A stretch of 64,000 nucleotides of DNA, taken from contig NC_063442.1 in assembly GCF_020379485.1 (NCBI RefSeq), forward strand, positions 17,804,732-17,868,731. Direction: 5' to 3'. Under the pieces are notes generated by a model. That model had not been told where the DNA came from and did no database searches. It saw nothing but the letters and a program-made list of their open reading frames with translations. The stretch comes from Brassica napus. Taxonomy: Eukaryota > Streptophyta > Magnoliopsida > Brassicales > Brassicaceae. Position numbers and translations under genes: made by a program. Positions 11,511 to 23,700 of this stretch are shown here, piece by piece; within the stretch, counting starts at the first letter, position 1; every line of letters begins with the position of its first letter.

Positions 11511-14117
11511 TTTGAGCAAACTACGATTCATTCAATTAAGAAAACAGAGTCACCCTTCGACTAGGGGGGTAGAGTTTACAGATGCCAGGGCTGCCTTAGC
11601 CACTTTATCAGCAGCCACATTACATAAGCGAGGAATGAAGTGAAAGGAAATATCCTCAAAAGATAAGCTAAAATGATAGATGTCAAACAAGATGCCAAAC
11701 AGTTCCGGGCGTGATTCCTTAGCTCTAATCATGTTGATAAGAACCTGGGAATCCGAAAGAACTATCAGCGATCGGACGTTAGACGAGGAGGCGGTCATCA
11801 CCGCCAAACGAACAGCAAGAGCTTCTCCCATGAGAGCTGATGAAACAAAAGAACGAGAAACCTTAAGGGGCTGGATCCTAGTGTCTTCCAGTCCCGAAAA
11901 CAGACCCCCTATGCCACAGTTACCAGTACGAAGATCCCAAGCTGCATCCACATGGCACAGAACTTGGCCAGGAGATGGTTGGGGAATGATCGGAGGAGAA
12001 CCTTGTCGATTGGTAGCGTGGTTATGTTCTTCAGTGAGCAGTTGAGCAGCAGCCCATTCCTTCGCATCAATAACGCTTTTGTTCACAACTTCCCACTCCG
12101 TGAAGGTTTTGTTTTCAAAGCACAACTTATTTCGAGCTTTCCAAAGGTTTCATAAGAGCCAGGGCCAGACAGGGGTATCACACCCCACCGGAGGCAGATT
12201 GGTGTACTTCTTACCATTTGCAAATAAACTCGCCATGGAGCTATTTGAACCATCCGGAATTTCATAAACTGGTAATAGGCTCCATGATTGAGAAGCAAAG
12301 GGGCAGAGAAGGAAGACGTGGAGATCATCTTCAACTCCTCCACATTTCGCGCAAGGAAACGGAGCCATACCTCTGGTCGCTAGATTGGAACTAACTGGGA
12401 TTGCTTTTCTTTTGACTTTCCATAGAAAATCCTTGATCTTGGGTGAAGTATTCAGGTTCCATATGTTCTTTAGCCAATCAAAAGTCTGCTCATTTGTGTG
12501 AGGAGGGATCAAGCCAACACGTTCCACTCCATATCCCGTTTTCACAGTGTACTCTCCTGATTTCTCAGCTAGCCTGGCGAGGGAGTCGCGAGCAGGGGCA
12601 GAGCTTGTGATAATCCTATTAATAATGCCTTCATACTGAGGAAGATAGTTCCTGATCTTTTGGATGTCCCAGGCGTTAGTGAGAGGGCATAGAAGCTCAC
12701 TAACTGTCATCGATACTGCATTCTCAGTTGGTGGACCCATAGGGGCTGTAGGAAAGGAGGAGGAGAGCCAAGGATCCCCCCACACCTTGATGTTTTCTCC
12801 ATTCCCAACCACCCAACCGAGTCCTTTTCTTAGAACCTCCCGACCTGCCAAGATACTTCTCCATCCGTGGGAGGCTGATGATGGGCTTTCACACTCCATG
12901 AAAGAGGAAGCTTTAGCATATTTTCCGAGCAGCACTTGTTCCAGCAACGAGTCTGGAAACTGTATAAGGCGCCAGCCAATTTTAGCGAGCATGGCATCAT
13001 TAAAAGTCTCAATGTCTTTGAAACCTAAGCCACCAGCATATTTGGGCAGTGTGAGAGTAGACCATGCAACCCAACACATCTTTTTCTTTTCCGGGTTTGC
13101 ATCCCACCAAAATCGAGTAAGGAGGGATTGTATTTGTTTGCATAGAGAGATAGGCAACTTGAAACATGACATCGTATAGCACGGTATTGCAGCAAGGACA
13201 GATTTGAGGAGGACTTGTTTACCGGCGCCTGATAAGAACCGAGATGTCCAGCTATGCGCCTTCTGTCTGATGCGATCAAGAATTGCCGCAAATATGTCTC
13301 TCTTCTTGCGGCCAAAGTTTTCGGGGAGGCCCAAATATTTGCCAATCCCTCCCTCTGCCGGGATAGACAGCTCAGTCTTCACTCGAGCTTTAACCTCACC
13401 AGGGGTCTTAGCCGAGAAAGTGATAGACGACTTCAGCAGGTTGATCCGTTGTCCAGATACCTTTTCATAACTCTCTAAGATCGTCTTCAGAGTAGTGACA
13501 CAGGCGGGTGTTGATTTGCAAAAAAACATTGTATCGTCCGCGAACAATAGATGATTAATCGGAGGACAGTTCCGTGCTACCTTCACCCCCGCCATAGTAC
13601 CGTTTAGTTGCGCCTTAGTACACATCGCTGAGAGGACTTCTGTACACATGATGAACAAGTATGGTGAGAGCGGATCACCTTGCCGTATTCCACGCGATGG
13701 AGTAACATGACCGGAAGGTGAACCATTGAGCAGAAAAGAGTACGATACTGATTCAACACACGCCAAGATCCAAGAGACCCATATCGGGTCAAAACCAAGC
13801 TGGGCCAGGACTGCTCTAATAAAACCCCACTCTATGCGATCATAAGCCTTGCTCATATCGGTTTTCACCGCCATGGAGCAATACTTTTTCGCCTCTGAAG
13901 TTCGGAGATAATGTAAGGTTTCATGCGTAATGAGGACGTTGTCCGAGATAGCTCGTCCCGCTACAAAAGCCGATTGCGTCTTGGAGATAAGATCTGGCAG
14001 CAGAGGCTTGAGGCGTCGAGTAAGGATTTTGGCAATGATCTTGTAATGAGTGTTACAGAGAGCTATCGGTCGATAGTCCGCAACCTTTCGCGGTCCCGAA
14101 CAATGATCTTGTAATGA
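11511..14117 (-). mobile_element. LINE retrotransposon, 5'-truncated, with 18-bp target duplication
   Basis: Non-LTR element read right to left, bounded by exact duplications GTCTAAATGTTTTTCTTT (11493-11510 and 14118-14135). It starts inside the reverse transcriptase at KVADYRPIALCN and ends after the RNase H domain, with a short A-rich tail. The endonuclease and ORF1 are missing through 5' truncation, so it cannot move by itself. Confidence 0.85.
11550..14099 (-). pseudogene. LINE reverse transcriptase-RNase H polyprotein, one nonsense codon
   Basis: One continuous frame from about 14099 to 11550. Reverse transcriptase motifs: AVKTDMSKAYDR, RGIRQGDPLSPYLF and the catalytic FADD in LLFADDTMFF. 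Then come a zinc-binding-like FPCAKCGGVEDDLHVFLLC and an RNase H domain (VDAAWD, GEALAVRLAV, LSDSQ, NVAADKVAKA). The only break is a TGA at 12150-12152, where the family usually has Trp (WLL*NLWKARNK); both sides are in the same frame. It is silent debris unless read through. Confidence 0.85.
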
Positions 14118-14135
14118 GTCTAAATGTTTTTCTTT

Positions 14136-15003
14136 ACGTACAAAACTTGAAGAATATTCTTTTGAAACTTTCCCTATTACAATTTTCTCATAAGAAAAAT
14201 CTTAGGTGTTTTTAATTTTTTTAGTACTAATATTTAAATGTACATGTTATTACCAAATCTAATATTTCAAATCCTTATTAAAGAAAAATAATTTAAGGTA
14301 AAATTCAATTGAACATATGTAATATCATACATAATTTAAATGTACATGTTATTAATTGTACTTCTATTTATCATGAATTTGTCTTAGGGTTATTTCTTAT
14401 TTGTACTTCTATTTTAATAAAGTAGATAATTTTTATAGAATAAAATAAGAGAAATTGGTAATCTAAAATATTACTAAATAACTACATACTAGCATACATA
14501 TTTGATAAATATGAAACAATAAATTTTTGACTCAAAATAAATATAAAATTACTAAAATCAACATTTTAATTACAAAATTCATATCAATAAAATAAATTGT
14601 GTATAATTTAATTATATTATATAATTTAAGTAATTTAATTAATCAGTTTAAATCTCAAATCATATCAGTAAGTTATTTGGATATGTTCGGTATTAATAAA
14701 TCCAAACTATTTTTTCTATTCTGATTCAGTTCAGTTTTATTGGGTTGAACGCTCCTTGACTGTATCGGAGGATGTTAATCTCAGATACCCTAATGACTTC
14801 TTATAAATTGATATATACCACGTTGTTTTCATTTTATCAATCAAAAGGTGGAGTAAGAGACTTATAAAGGGTTTTAATGAATTTGCATTATTACAGATTC
14901 AACAATGCTTCAATGAATTATCCAGGTATCCAGATCCAAAATATATATCTGAGCTTCAAAATCATTGATTATTTATGCATCAAAGGTATCATACAATGGT
15001 AGC
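14136..15003. other. AT-rich intergenic stretch
   Basis: No gene, tRNA or clear mobile element ends seen. The last 15 bases run into the target duplication of the next retroelement. Confidence 0.5.
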
Positions 15004-15018
15004 AACCTTAAACGAATT

Positions 15019-16491
15019 ATTTATGCATCAACGGTCTTTAGCAGGTGGTTAATAGTTAGTTTGGCACTCGGGCTTCTTACTAGTTCGAAGGTTGCTTCTT
15101 TCAGAGGAAGTGTTTCCCCCTGCTCTGTGTGTGCGGTGGGTTAAATGGGTGTATACGGTCCCGAGATTGGAGGGTTGGTAAAAGCAATCTCCAGTTCTCC
15201 GTCTTGAACGACGACACCGCTTGTCAGTGGACTCCTCTTCGTGCTGTCGGTGAGGCGATTTTGATTGAGATGGTTGGTCTGTGATGTGTTTCCTGGTGAA
15301 GATATTGATGTTTGAGGTTGTAGGTTTTACTCGTTGCTTCAAGGTTTGAGCCGCCTTTCTCTCCGGGTGCTCGCGGCAACTGGGCTCTCAGTCCGCTCAT
15401 ACCTTTCCCTTGGGCCATCGACGATACCCTTACTCCAATCTGCCTCTAGGACTAGGGCTGTTCAATATGGTAAAACCGAACCGTACCGAACCAAACCGAA
15501 CCGAAATAGACAATATGGTTTGGTTTTGGTATATACCATATAAACCGAATGCATATAATTTTATAAAAACCGTAGGATTTGGATATTGTTTGGTATATAA
15601 CCGATTAAACCGAATAAACCGAACAAAACCGATTAAAAGTAGAAACATGTAAATATGTATCTATTTTATAACAATACATGAAAATATATTTGTTACATAA
15701 GTTAAATTTGTGTTAATAACTATTACCATAATTTTATAGTAATAAAAAACCTTAATTTGTAAAACATTTGAACTATAACTAAATAACAATACATCGCAAT
15801 TCAAACATCTTATTTTCTAAGTCTTTTTTTGATCTTTTTGCTTTTTTTAGTCTTCACTAAATTAATATGAAAATTATAAATTTGATGGACAATAATTAAT
15901 GGAAAACTTTCAATTGAAAAAGCATGACTTTAATGAACATTAAATATGAAAGAGTGGAAAAACTTTTCTTTCATGTTTTTGTTTTGTTTCATATTTTTAT
16001 TTTCAAAATTTCAAGCTTTGATTTTAGTTATAGATTTGATTATTTTATTTGATGGTAGAAGCATTTTTAATTTTTTGTTCATTTATTTGAACATGTAATA
16101 TATTTTTAATAAATAACGGTGTTGACAATATGACTCTAAAATTCATATAATATGATCTCAAACAAAATAATTATGTTTTTTGGTATAAAACCGAATAAAC
16201 CGAAAACCGACGGTATATAAACCGAACCGAACCGAAGTAAATATGGATTTAGAATGGTAGTTATATTTTACTAACCGAAATACCGAAAACCGAAAAAAAC
16301 CGAACCGAAACCGAACCGATATCCGGATTGAACACCCCTATCTAGGACCATAGTCTGTCGTAATAGAGTTTGCTTGTCTCTAGATGCTTTGTTTAGTTTT
16401 ATTTATGCATTCTGCTTCTTGTTTTTTCTATGTGCTTCTGTAAAAAATTTAAAACTTGGTATAATAATTTAACATTTTACCAAAAAAAAAA
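15019..16491 (+). mobile_element. Non-LTR retroelement 3' fragment interrupted by a hAT element
   Basis: About 577 bp of retroelement once the hAT insertion is removed. It is bounded by exact 15-bp duplications AACCTTAAACGAATT (15004-15018 and 16492-16506) and ends in a run of 12 A (16482-16493, overlapping the duplication) after GGTATAATAATTTAAC. It has no usable ORF; it looks like the 3' UTR end of a LINE. Confidence 0.75.
15453..16340. mobile_element. Non-autonomous hAT element with 8-bp target duplication
   Basis: An 888-bp element between exact 8-bp duplications TCTAGGAC (15445-15452 and 16341-16348). Terminal inverted repeats TAGGGCTGTTCAAT and TAGGGGTGTTCAAT differ at one base. AACCGA-rich tracts lie just inside both ends, in the same orientation. 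No transposase is encoded. It sits inside the 15019-16491 retroelement, so it arrived later. Confidence 0.88.
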
Positions 16492-16506
16492 AACCTTAAA
16501 CGAATT

Positions 16507-17070
16507 GAAATATTTAAAATTAGGTATCTGGTCTGCACTTGCGGGCTTAATAATTTTACAAAAATGTGAATAGATATTTTATCATTTCAAAAACCATTAA
16601 AACAAATTATTTTCATGCTTTTGAAATATTTAATAATTAATTAAATATTAATTTTTTATACATGATAAATATATTTTAGTAAAATATATGTAATTACATA
16701 AAATAAACTTGAAAGCATTCATATATACATAAAACTAAACATAGATTTATATTTAGTTCAAAAATATTATGATGTAAAATATTTTTGGGCAACTATATAC
16801 ATAGATTTATATAATCTAATTATTTATTAAGAATAATAAAGACTTTAAACATTCTAATTTTTAACGTGAGCGCGAATAAAACACTTCACAAATAATGATA
16901 TAAATATTTTTGATTTCTTTGTCTAATTTTTCAGAAATTATCATTGAGTGATTTTGATTGTCCTAAGGAATACTTAAAAGATAGATGGTTCATCTATCTT
17001 ATGTGATATATATTATAAAATAGAGTCGGTTTAATATTACTAAGCCAAATATAATAATATATATATATAA
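16507..17070. other. AT-rich intergenic stretch
   Basis: No gene or element boundaries recognised apart from the left target-duplication candidate AATATATATATATAA (17056-17070) of the next element. Confidence 0.45.
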
Positions 17071-18807
17071 CGCAGCAGCGCGCTAGCCGCATAGAAGCTC
17101 CCGGACACAGCTCCATAGACACATCTCAAAACCAAGGTTTCCGGTGCCGGCATAGCTCTCCCTCGCCGGCATCGGGACTCCTCTTCATCGGCTCTCCTCT
17201 CCTTCTTCGTCTACAAATTCTCGTTATACCTCTGCATCTGTTTCATACCGTGTCCTCTGTTTTTTCCGTCCGCAAGAAACCATAGCAGCTCCATCGACGA
17301 ACACAAGTGAATCGAGCTCTAGAACCAAACCTAGCGACATATCTCTCCATCTGGTTGCTCCTTTCAACGGTTCATCACTGCAGGATCTCTTATCCCACCG
17401 CCGCTCAGTGCCTCTTGGACTGCAAATCCGCCGCGTCTCTCGTCGTCACCGTCGTCACTGCCGCCACATCTGCTCTTCCAACCGTCGTTCCCCCTCCTGT
17501 TACACTCCTCGTTACTGCTCATCCTCTCGAGACGTGTGGCTTTTTTGGATCTGTGTGTGGCTTCACTGGAGTTAGCCTCGATTCTCTTGTTGAGCATCCG
17601 ACGTTGCCTAAGAGTACTCCTATGTTTCGCATTTCTTCCTCGCCGGATCTAGTCACCATCTACAGCCATCGCCACTCTCCAACCCTCACTAGCTGCATCA
17701 CCGGTCTTTTTGCCACCGCTTATACACCCGACATCGAGGCAGCCCCATCTCGCCAAGGATTCTATGGAGCTAAGCTACATCGATTAAATCTCTTACTCCT
17801 AGTGACCGCCAGATTTACTGTGCAAGAGTGTGGTTACACCAAATTTACTCGCTACTATTTCACTGCTGCGTCTCCATCACACTACGCCGTCTCAAGCATT
17901 GATGGTTCTTCACATAATCGGCTTTGTGGCTCTCCGATCCATTTCCTCCTCACCGGAACTACTGTGCAAGAGTGTGGTTTCGCCAGATCTGTTTGATATC
18001 ACGTTACCATTGCATCTCCTTCATATTACGCTGTCTCAAGCATCGATGGTTCTTCACAGAATCAACTATACAACCTTCATATTGGAGCTATACTATCTTT
18101 AACGGAGGCTCTTGGATGTCTTGCTCAAGCCATACCTCTACTCATCGAGTCTTCATTGGCGCGTTGAGACCCTTGTTCATCAGAGCCAGGATCTCATGTC
18201 TGCAGAAGCGTTAACAAAGAGTTACCGACTACTACACATGACTCCGTTGCCGCCCCTTTTTCGAGTCAGGCTCGTGTCTCCGTCGTATCATCTCTACGTG
18301 GCCCGATCCTCATCTTTGCAAGCCACCACCATCGCCCCTCAAGCTGCCGTGACGACCTCCATTTTCCGACTGGAGAGGTTTTCCACTTTCTCCGGCGAAC
18401 TCTTAGAGTCCAGTCCACGACTGCCCCAGGTCCCCGTTCTTTTGAGGATGCTCCCTAACTCCAATGGCCTCCGACTCACCTAGTCTTTTACAAGGAGTGA
18501 CCATGGAAAGTCAACCAACACCTCTTCCCCCAGCGATCCATGCATTTTCAGAGACATGGTTCAACTGTTCTCAAAGCTCTATGGTTGGATTCTACAAAGT
18601 CGATTTTGACGTATGCGCGTTCCTAGGCTCTAGGATTACAAGTGAAGCTTCTCTTTGAGTCTCTTCTCTCCTTAGCCACATCTATCTTTCATCTTGTTTT
18701 AGTTATTTTCGTTTATCAGCTTACCGTCGAGAATCACTCCGGTTATAACCGACTTAGCCTATTAGGCTTTTAATTTAACATAAACATTTGTTGTCCAACA
18801 AAAAAAA
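17071..18807 (+). mobile_element. Poly(A)-tailed retroelement of unclear family
   Basis: A GC-richer block, abruptly different from its AT-rich flanks, ending AATTTAACATAAACATTTG, TTGTCCAAC and about 10 A. Candidate target duplications AATATATATATATAA and AATATATCTATATAA differ at one base. Open frames at 17307-17996, 18112-18483 and nearby encode Ser/Pro/His-rich sequence that I do not recognise, with no reverse transcriptase. It contains an internal duplication (see repeat). It could be the 5' or gag-like part of a LINE joined to its tail by internal deletion, or a retrogene-like insertion. Confidence 0.5.
17817..18062 (+). repeat. Two tandem diverged copies of about 145 bp
   Basis: TGTGCAAGAGTGTGGTT and GTCTCAAGCATTGATGGTTC occur in order in copy one (from about 17820). 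They recur, with CATCGATGG for CATTGATGG, in copy two (from about 17963). Internal duplication within the unidentified retroelement. Confidence 0.65.
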
Positions 18808-18809
18808 AA

Positions 18810-19146
18810 TATATCTATATAATATTGATATCACTAAAATAAATATAATATAAATTTAACTATGACATTATCCTTAGAGTTTTTTTAATTATTCTCAAGA
18901 TAATGATAAATTATCAGTTAAATTACTAAAATTATTTATTAAAATTAATAATTAAATTAAAAATATGACTGAACCTATAATTACGGGAAGCATGACAAAT
19001 CAGCAAATTTACTTTTCAAATTTGCGATATAAACAAAATTACGGGGAACATGATAGATTTGTTAACCTATACATTTAGGTGTTAATTTACAATATAAACA
19101 ATTAGACTTTATCACAAATATTAAACAGTGTATTGTATAATTAGCA
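18810..19146. other. AT-rich intergenic stretch
   Basis: Nothing recognisable between the poly(A) tail of the upstream element and the target duplication of the foldback element. Confidence 0.4.
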
Positions 19147-19155
19147 AATATTTTG

Positions 19156-20546
19156 GGGAAATTGCCAAAAATACTATTTTCAAAGTATCACTTTTCATGT
19201 TTACACTAACCACATTTACCTTCATCTTGAAGGGTAAAAGACAGTTATGATCCTTTGATTAGCTTTGACAAAAAAACATATGGTTAACTAATCTCAATTT
19301 AAAACATCAACTCTAAACCTTAAATCATCAACTCTAAACCCTAAACCATGAAACATCAACTCTAAACCCTAAACTCCGAAACATCAACTCTAAACCCTAA
19401 ACCCTGAAACATCACTTTTCATGTTTACACTAACCACATTTACCTTCATCTTGAAGGGTAAAAGACAGTTATAACCATTTGATTAACTTTAACAAAAAAA
19501 CATATGGTTAACTAATCTAAATTTAAAACATCAACCCTAAAGTATGAAACATCAACTCTAAACCCTAAACCCCGAAACATCAACTCTAAACCCTAAACTT
19601 TCAAATCTAAACCCTAAAACATCAACTCTAAACCCTAAACGTAAACCCTAAATCCTATATCTAAACTTAAAACATCAACTCTAAACCCTAAATCATCAAC
19701 TCTAAACATTAAACTCTGAAACATCAACTCTAAACCCTAAACCCTAAACCTTTAAATCTAAACACTAAAACATCAACTCTAAACCCTAAACCCTATTTTC
19801 TGAAATTGAAACCCTAAAACCTTAAACCTTCAAATCTAAACCCTAAAACATCAACTCTAAACCCTACACGTAAACCTTAAACCCTAAAACTCTAAACCCC
19901 AACCCTTCAAATCTAAATCCTAAAACATCAACTCTAGGGTTTAGAGTTTAGAATTGATGTTTTAGGGTTTAGAGTTAATTTTTAGGGTTTAGAATTTACT
20001 TTTTTGGGTTTAGTGTTGATAGTTTAAGGTTTAATGTTGATTTTTTTTTAAGGTTTAGAGTTGAAGTTTATGGTTTAGGGTTTAGAAGTTATGGTTTAGG
20101 GTTTAGATGTTATGTTTTAGGGTTTAGAGTTAACGGTTTAGGGTTTAGGGTTTAAAGTTAATATTTCGAGATTTATGGTTTAGAGTTGATGTTTCAGGAT
20201 TTATGGTTCGTATTTCAAAAAAAAAGGTTTAGGATTGATGGTTTAGGATTTAGGGTTCGTATTTCAAACAAAATAATATAGGGTTTATGATTGATGGTTT
20301 AAGGTTTAGAGTTGAGTTTTAGGGTTTAGGGTTTAAATTTCGAAATAGTATAATTTGAAAAAAAATTAAAATTTTTTTTAATTTTTTTAGATTTTTTATT
20401 TAATTAAATATTTATTTATTATATATATAAAAACAAGGATATAAAAATCTTTTGTCAATTAATAGAAAATATATTTTTGAAAATATTCTTTAGTGGTAAT
20501 AAAGATAAAAATGGTAGTACGAAGGTGGTAAATTTAAAATTTCCGC
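19156..20546. mobile_element. MULE-like foldback element carrying telomere-like repeats
   Basis: Bounded by exact 9-bp duplications AATATTTTG (19147-19155 and 20547-20555). Left end GGGAAATTGCC and right end AATTTCCGC are inverted. The inside is mostly degenerate CCCTAAA repeats with ATCAACTCTAAACCCTAAAC spacers from about 19300 to 19935. From about 19935 to 20340 the opposite orientation (TTTAGGG) takes over, so the element can fold back on itself. It has no coding capacity. Its right end is about 215 bp upstream of the DSC1 start codon. Confidence 0.7.
19189..19530 (+). repeat. Direct duplication of about 120 bp inside the foldback element
   Basis: The block from CACTTTTCATGTTTACACT through CCTTCATCTTGAAGGGTAAA to AAACATATGGTTAACTAATC occurs at about 19189-19310 and again at about 19410-19530 with few changes, spaced about 220 bp. 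Confidence 0.75.
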
Positions 20547-20770
20547 AATATTTTGTCCCAAGTGTGGACAAACAGCTAGTTAAAAATATAATCAGAAATA
20601 TGTGATTAAGCTTTCATTTCTCTCAATTCTCGATTCTCATCCTCTTTTTTTTTTACCTAAATCCATCCATTTTCAGACCTTAACAAAGATCAGTCAACAC
20701 TTGACTCTTGTAGTCTGCTTCCGATCCAAAGCTTATCGTTGTTATTAGCATTATCAAAACGATATCTCCC

Positions 20771-23700
20771 ATGGTGTCTCATCTTTACGATGTCTTTCTC
20801 AGTTTCAGAGGCTTTGACACACGTTATAACTTCACCGGCCATCTTGATAACGCGCTCAAGCGGAGAGGAATCGACTCTTTCATCGACGACAAACTCCGTC
20901 GAGGAGACGATATCACTGCGCTCTTCGACAAAATCGAGCAATCGAAGATAGCAATCATCGTCTTCTCGAAAAATTACGCGAATTCCGCGTGGTGTCTCCG
21001 AGAGCTTGTGAAGATCCTCGAGTGCAGGGAGAGAAACAAGCTGGTGGTGGTGCCTATCTTCTACAAAGTCGACAAGTCGGAGCTGGTGAAGGTCCTTAAA
21101 GAGAGTTTTACTGAAGTTACTGAGGATGAGATTGTATCCTGGGAAGCTGCACTGACCACAGCAGTCAACATCTCCGGCTATGTAGTCAATGAGTTCAGGT
21201 ATGCTCTCTATAAAGGATCTGCATTGATGTCGTGGTTTGTCCTGAATCAAGCTTCATCTTCTTGTTTGATAGCACGCCTGAGGCCAAACTTGTGGATGAT
21301 ATTGCTGTTGACACATTCAATGAGCTAAGTGAATTGGCTCCTTTTGAGAGCGAAGGTCTCGTGGGAGTGGAATCTCGTCTAGAGACTCTTGCAAAGCTTT
21401 TAGCTTGCGATGAGTTGGACTCTGTTTATATCCTTGGCATTATTGGAATGGGCGGGATTGGTAAAACTACTCTTGCTGAATGCTTGCATGAACGGATGCG
21501 AGTTCAATTCGACGGAAGCTGCTTTCTTACAAACATCCGTGAAAAGTCAAGTAAAAGCGGATTAGAGTCTTTGCTGCAGGAACTCTTCTCTGAATTACTT
21601 AATGATAAGCATATTAAAATCGGAGCTCCTGGAAATGCACATGAAAGATTTGAGCGCAGGCTCAAGAGCAAGAGGCTGCTTATTGTGCTTGATGATGTGA
21701 ACGATGAGAAGCAGATTAGATATCTTATGGGGCACTGCAGATGGTATCAAGGAGGAAGTAGGATTATCATAACTACTAGAGATAGTCAACTAGTCGAGGC
21801 AGTCAAGGGTCGAAAGTATGTGCTCCCTAAACTGAATGATAGAGAAGCCTTGAAGCTCTTCAGCTTGAATGCATTTAATGCCTCTTGCCCTTCGAGTGAG
21901 TTTGTGAGGTTGGCAAACATGGTTCTGGATTATGCTAAAGGTCACCCTTTGGCTCTTAAGGTGTTAGGGTCTGATCTTTTTGAGGAGAATACTCTGTACT
22001 GGGAAGCTAAATTGAGTAGACTGACAAGTAAATCACATGGACAGATCTATGAAGTTCTGGAAACAAGCTATGAGGAGCTTAGCTTTGACCAGAAGAATGT
22101 TTTTCTGGATATTGCATGTTTCTTCAGATCAGAGAAGGTGGACTACGTGAAAAGCCTTCTCAACAGTCATGGTGTGGACGTGTCTAGCGTGATAGAGGAT
22201 CTACTTGACAAATGTTTGATTACTCTTTCTGATAATCGCATCGAGATGCATGACATGTTGCAGACTATGGGCAAAGAGATTAGCCTAAAACCAGAAACCA
22301 TAGGAATAAGGGACTTTAGGCGACTATGGGACAGTGATTATATTTGTTACCTTCTGACCAAAGGCTTGGTAATGGCAACTATCATTGATTCTATCCTTTA
22401 CAACTTTGTATTATACTTTAGCCTCTTGCTTTAAATTAACTATGGTTTATCTACCTCTTGGTTGCTAGGGAACTGACATGATAAGAGGAATTTTCCTGGA
22501 CACATCAAAACAAGGAACAATGCGTCTAAGCGCCAAAGCATTCAAAGGGATGTGCAATCTCAAATACCTGAAAATTTATGATTCGCGTTGCTCACGTGGA
22601 TGTGAAGTGGATTGTAAACTGCTCCTACGTAAGGGGCTTGATTTCCTTTCTGATGAGCTTACATATCTACACTGGTATGGATGCCCTCTACAGAGTCTCC
22701 TTCTGAACTTTGACCCCAAGAACCTTGTAGACCTTAAGCTTCCATATAGTGAGTTAGAAGACATTTGGGACAAAGACAAGGTATATTTCTATGTGTAGTT
22801 TTATCACTCATAAGCTAAAATCTTGAATGCTAGGAATGTCATATGAGCTTGAGCTCATGAGCTAACTCGCTTGCTCGGTTTTGCATGAGCATGAGCTATA
22901 TTTTTCTAGGTTAAATGACTTTAATGATCGAGTTTGATTTAGTTCATGAGTTATAGTATAAATGAGCATTAATGAACATGAGGTAGCTTTAACTTAATCT
23001 TTTAGAGTTAAATATATATATTAGAAATATTTTGTTTTACATTTTAACTATGGAAGAGGAATATAAGTAATTTATATATTTTAAAAAGGTATCTAAGACT
23101 TTTGTATACACATTATCACATTTAAAACTTATGTAAAACATCTTATATAAACTCATATTAAAGTCGAGCTTATCATGAGCTAAGCTGAGTTGTGCGAGTT
23201 AACTCATTTTAACACCCTATTTAATACCGAGTTATAACAAGAACTGTTGTTACAGGATGCTGGAATGCTCAAATGGGTGGATCTCAGTCACTCGTTGAGA
23301 TTAAGCCGATGTTCAGGTTTGGCTAATGCTCAAAATCTTGAGAGGTTGAATCTAGAAGGATGTACAAGTTTGAAGAAGTTGCCATCATCCATGAAATGTT
23401 TGGAGAAGCTTATTTACCTAAATCTCAGGGAGTGCACAAGTCTCAAGAATTTTCCAAAAGGACTCAAAACTCAATCCTTGGAAACTCTTATTCTCAGTGG
23501 CTGCTCCAGTTTCAGGAAATTCCCAATGATCTCAGAAAATGTTGAAGTTCTACTTTTAGATGGCACAGCTATCAAGAGTCTTCCTGAATCCATTGAAAGC
23601 TTGAGAAAACTTGGTATGCTGAATTTGAAAAACTGCAAAAAGCTGAAGCATCTTTCTTCTGATCTTTATGAGCTGAAATGTCTCCAAGAGCTAACACTCT

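Noticed and set aside
17307..17996. 229-residue protein as a host gene
   Set aside because: Inside a poly(A)-tailed insertion, contains an internal tandem duplication and has no recognisable domain.
19300..20340. Interstitial telomere or chromosome fusion point
   Set aside because: Repeats are degenerate, change orientation at the centre, and are bounded by a 9-bp target duplication, so a transposon explains them better.
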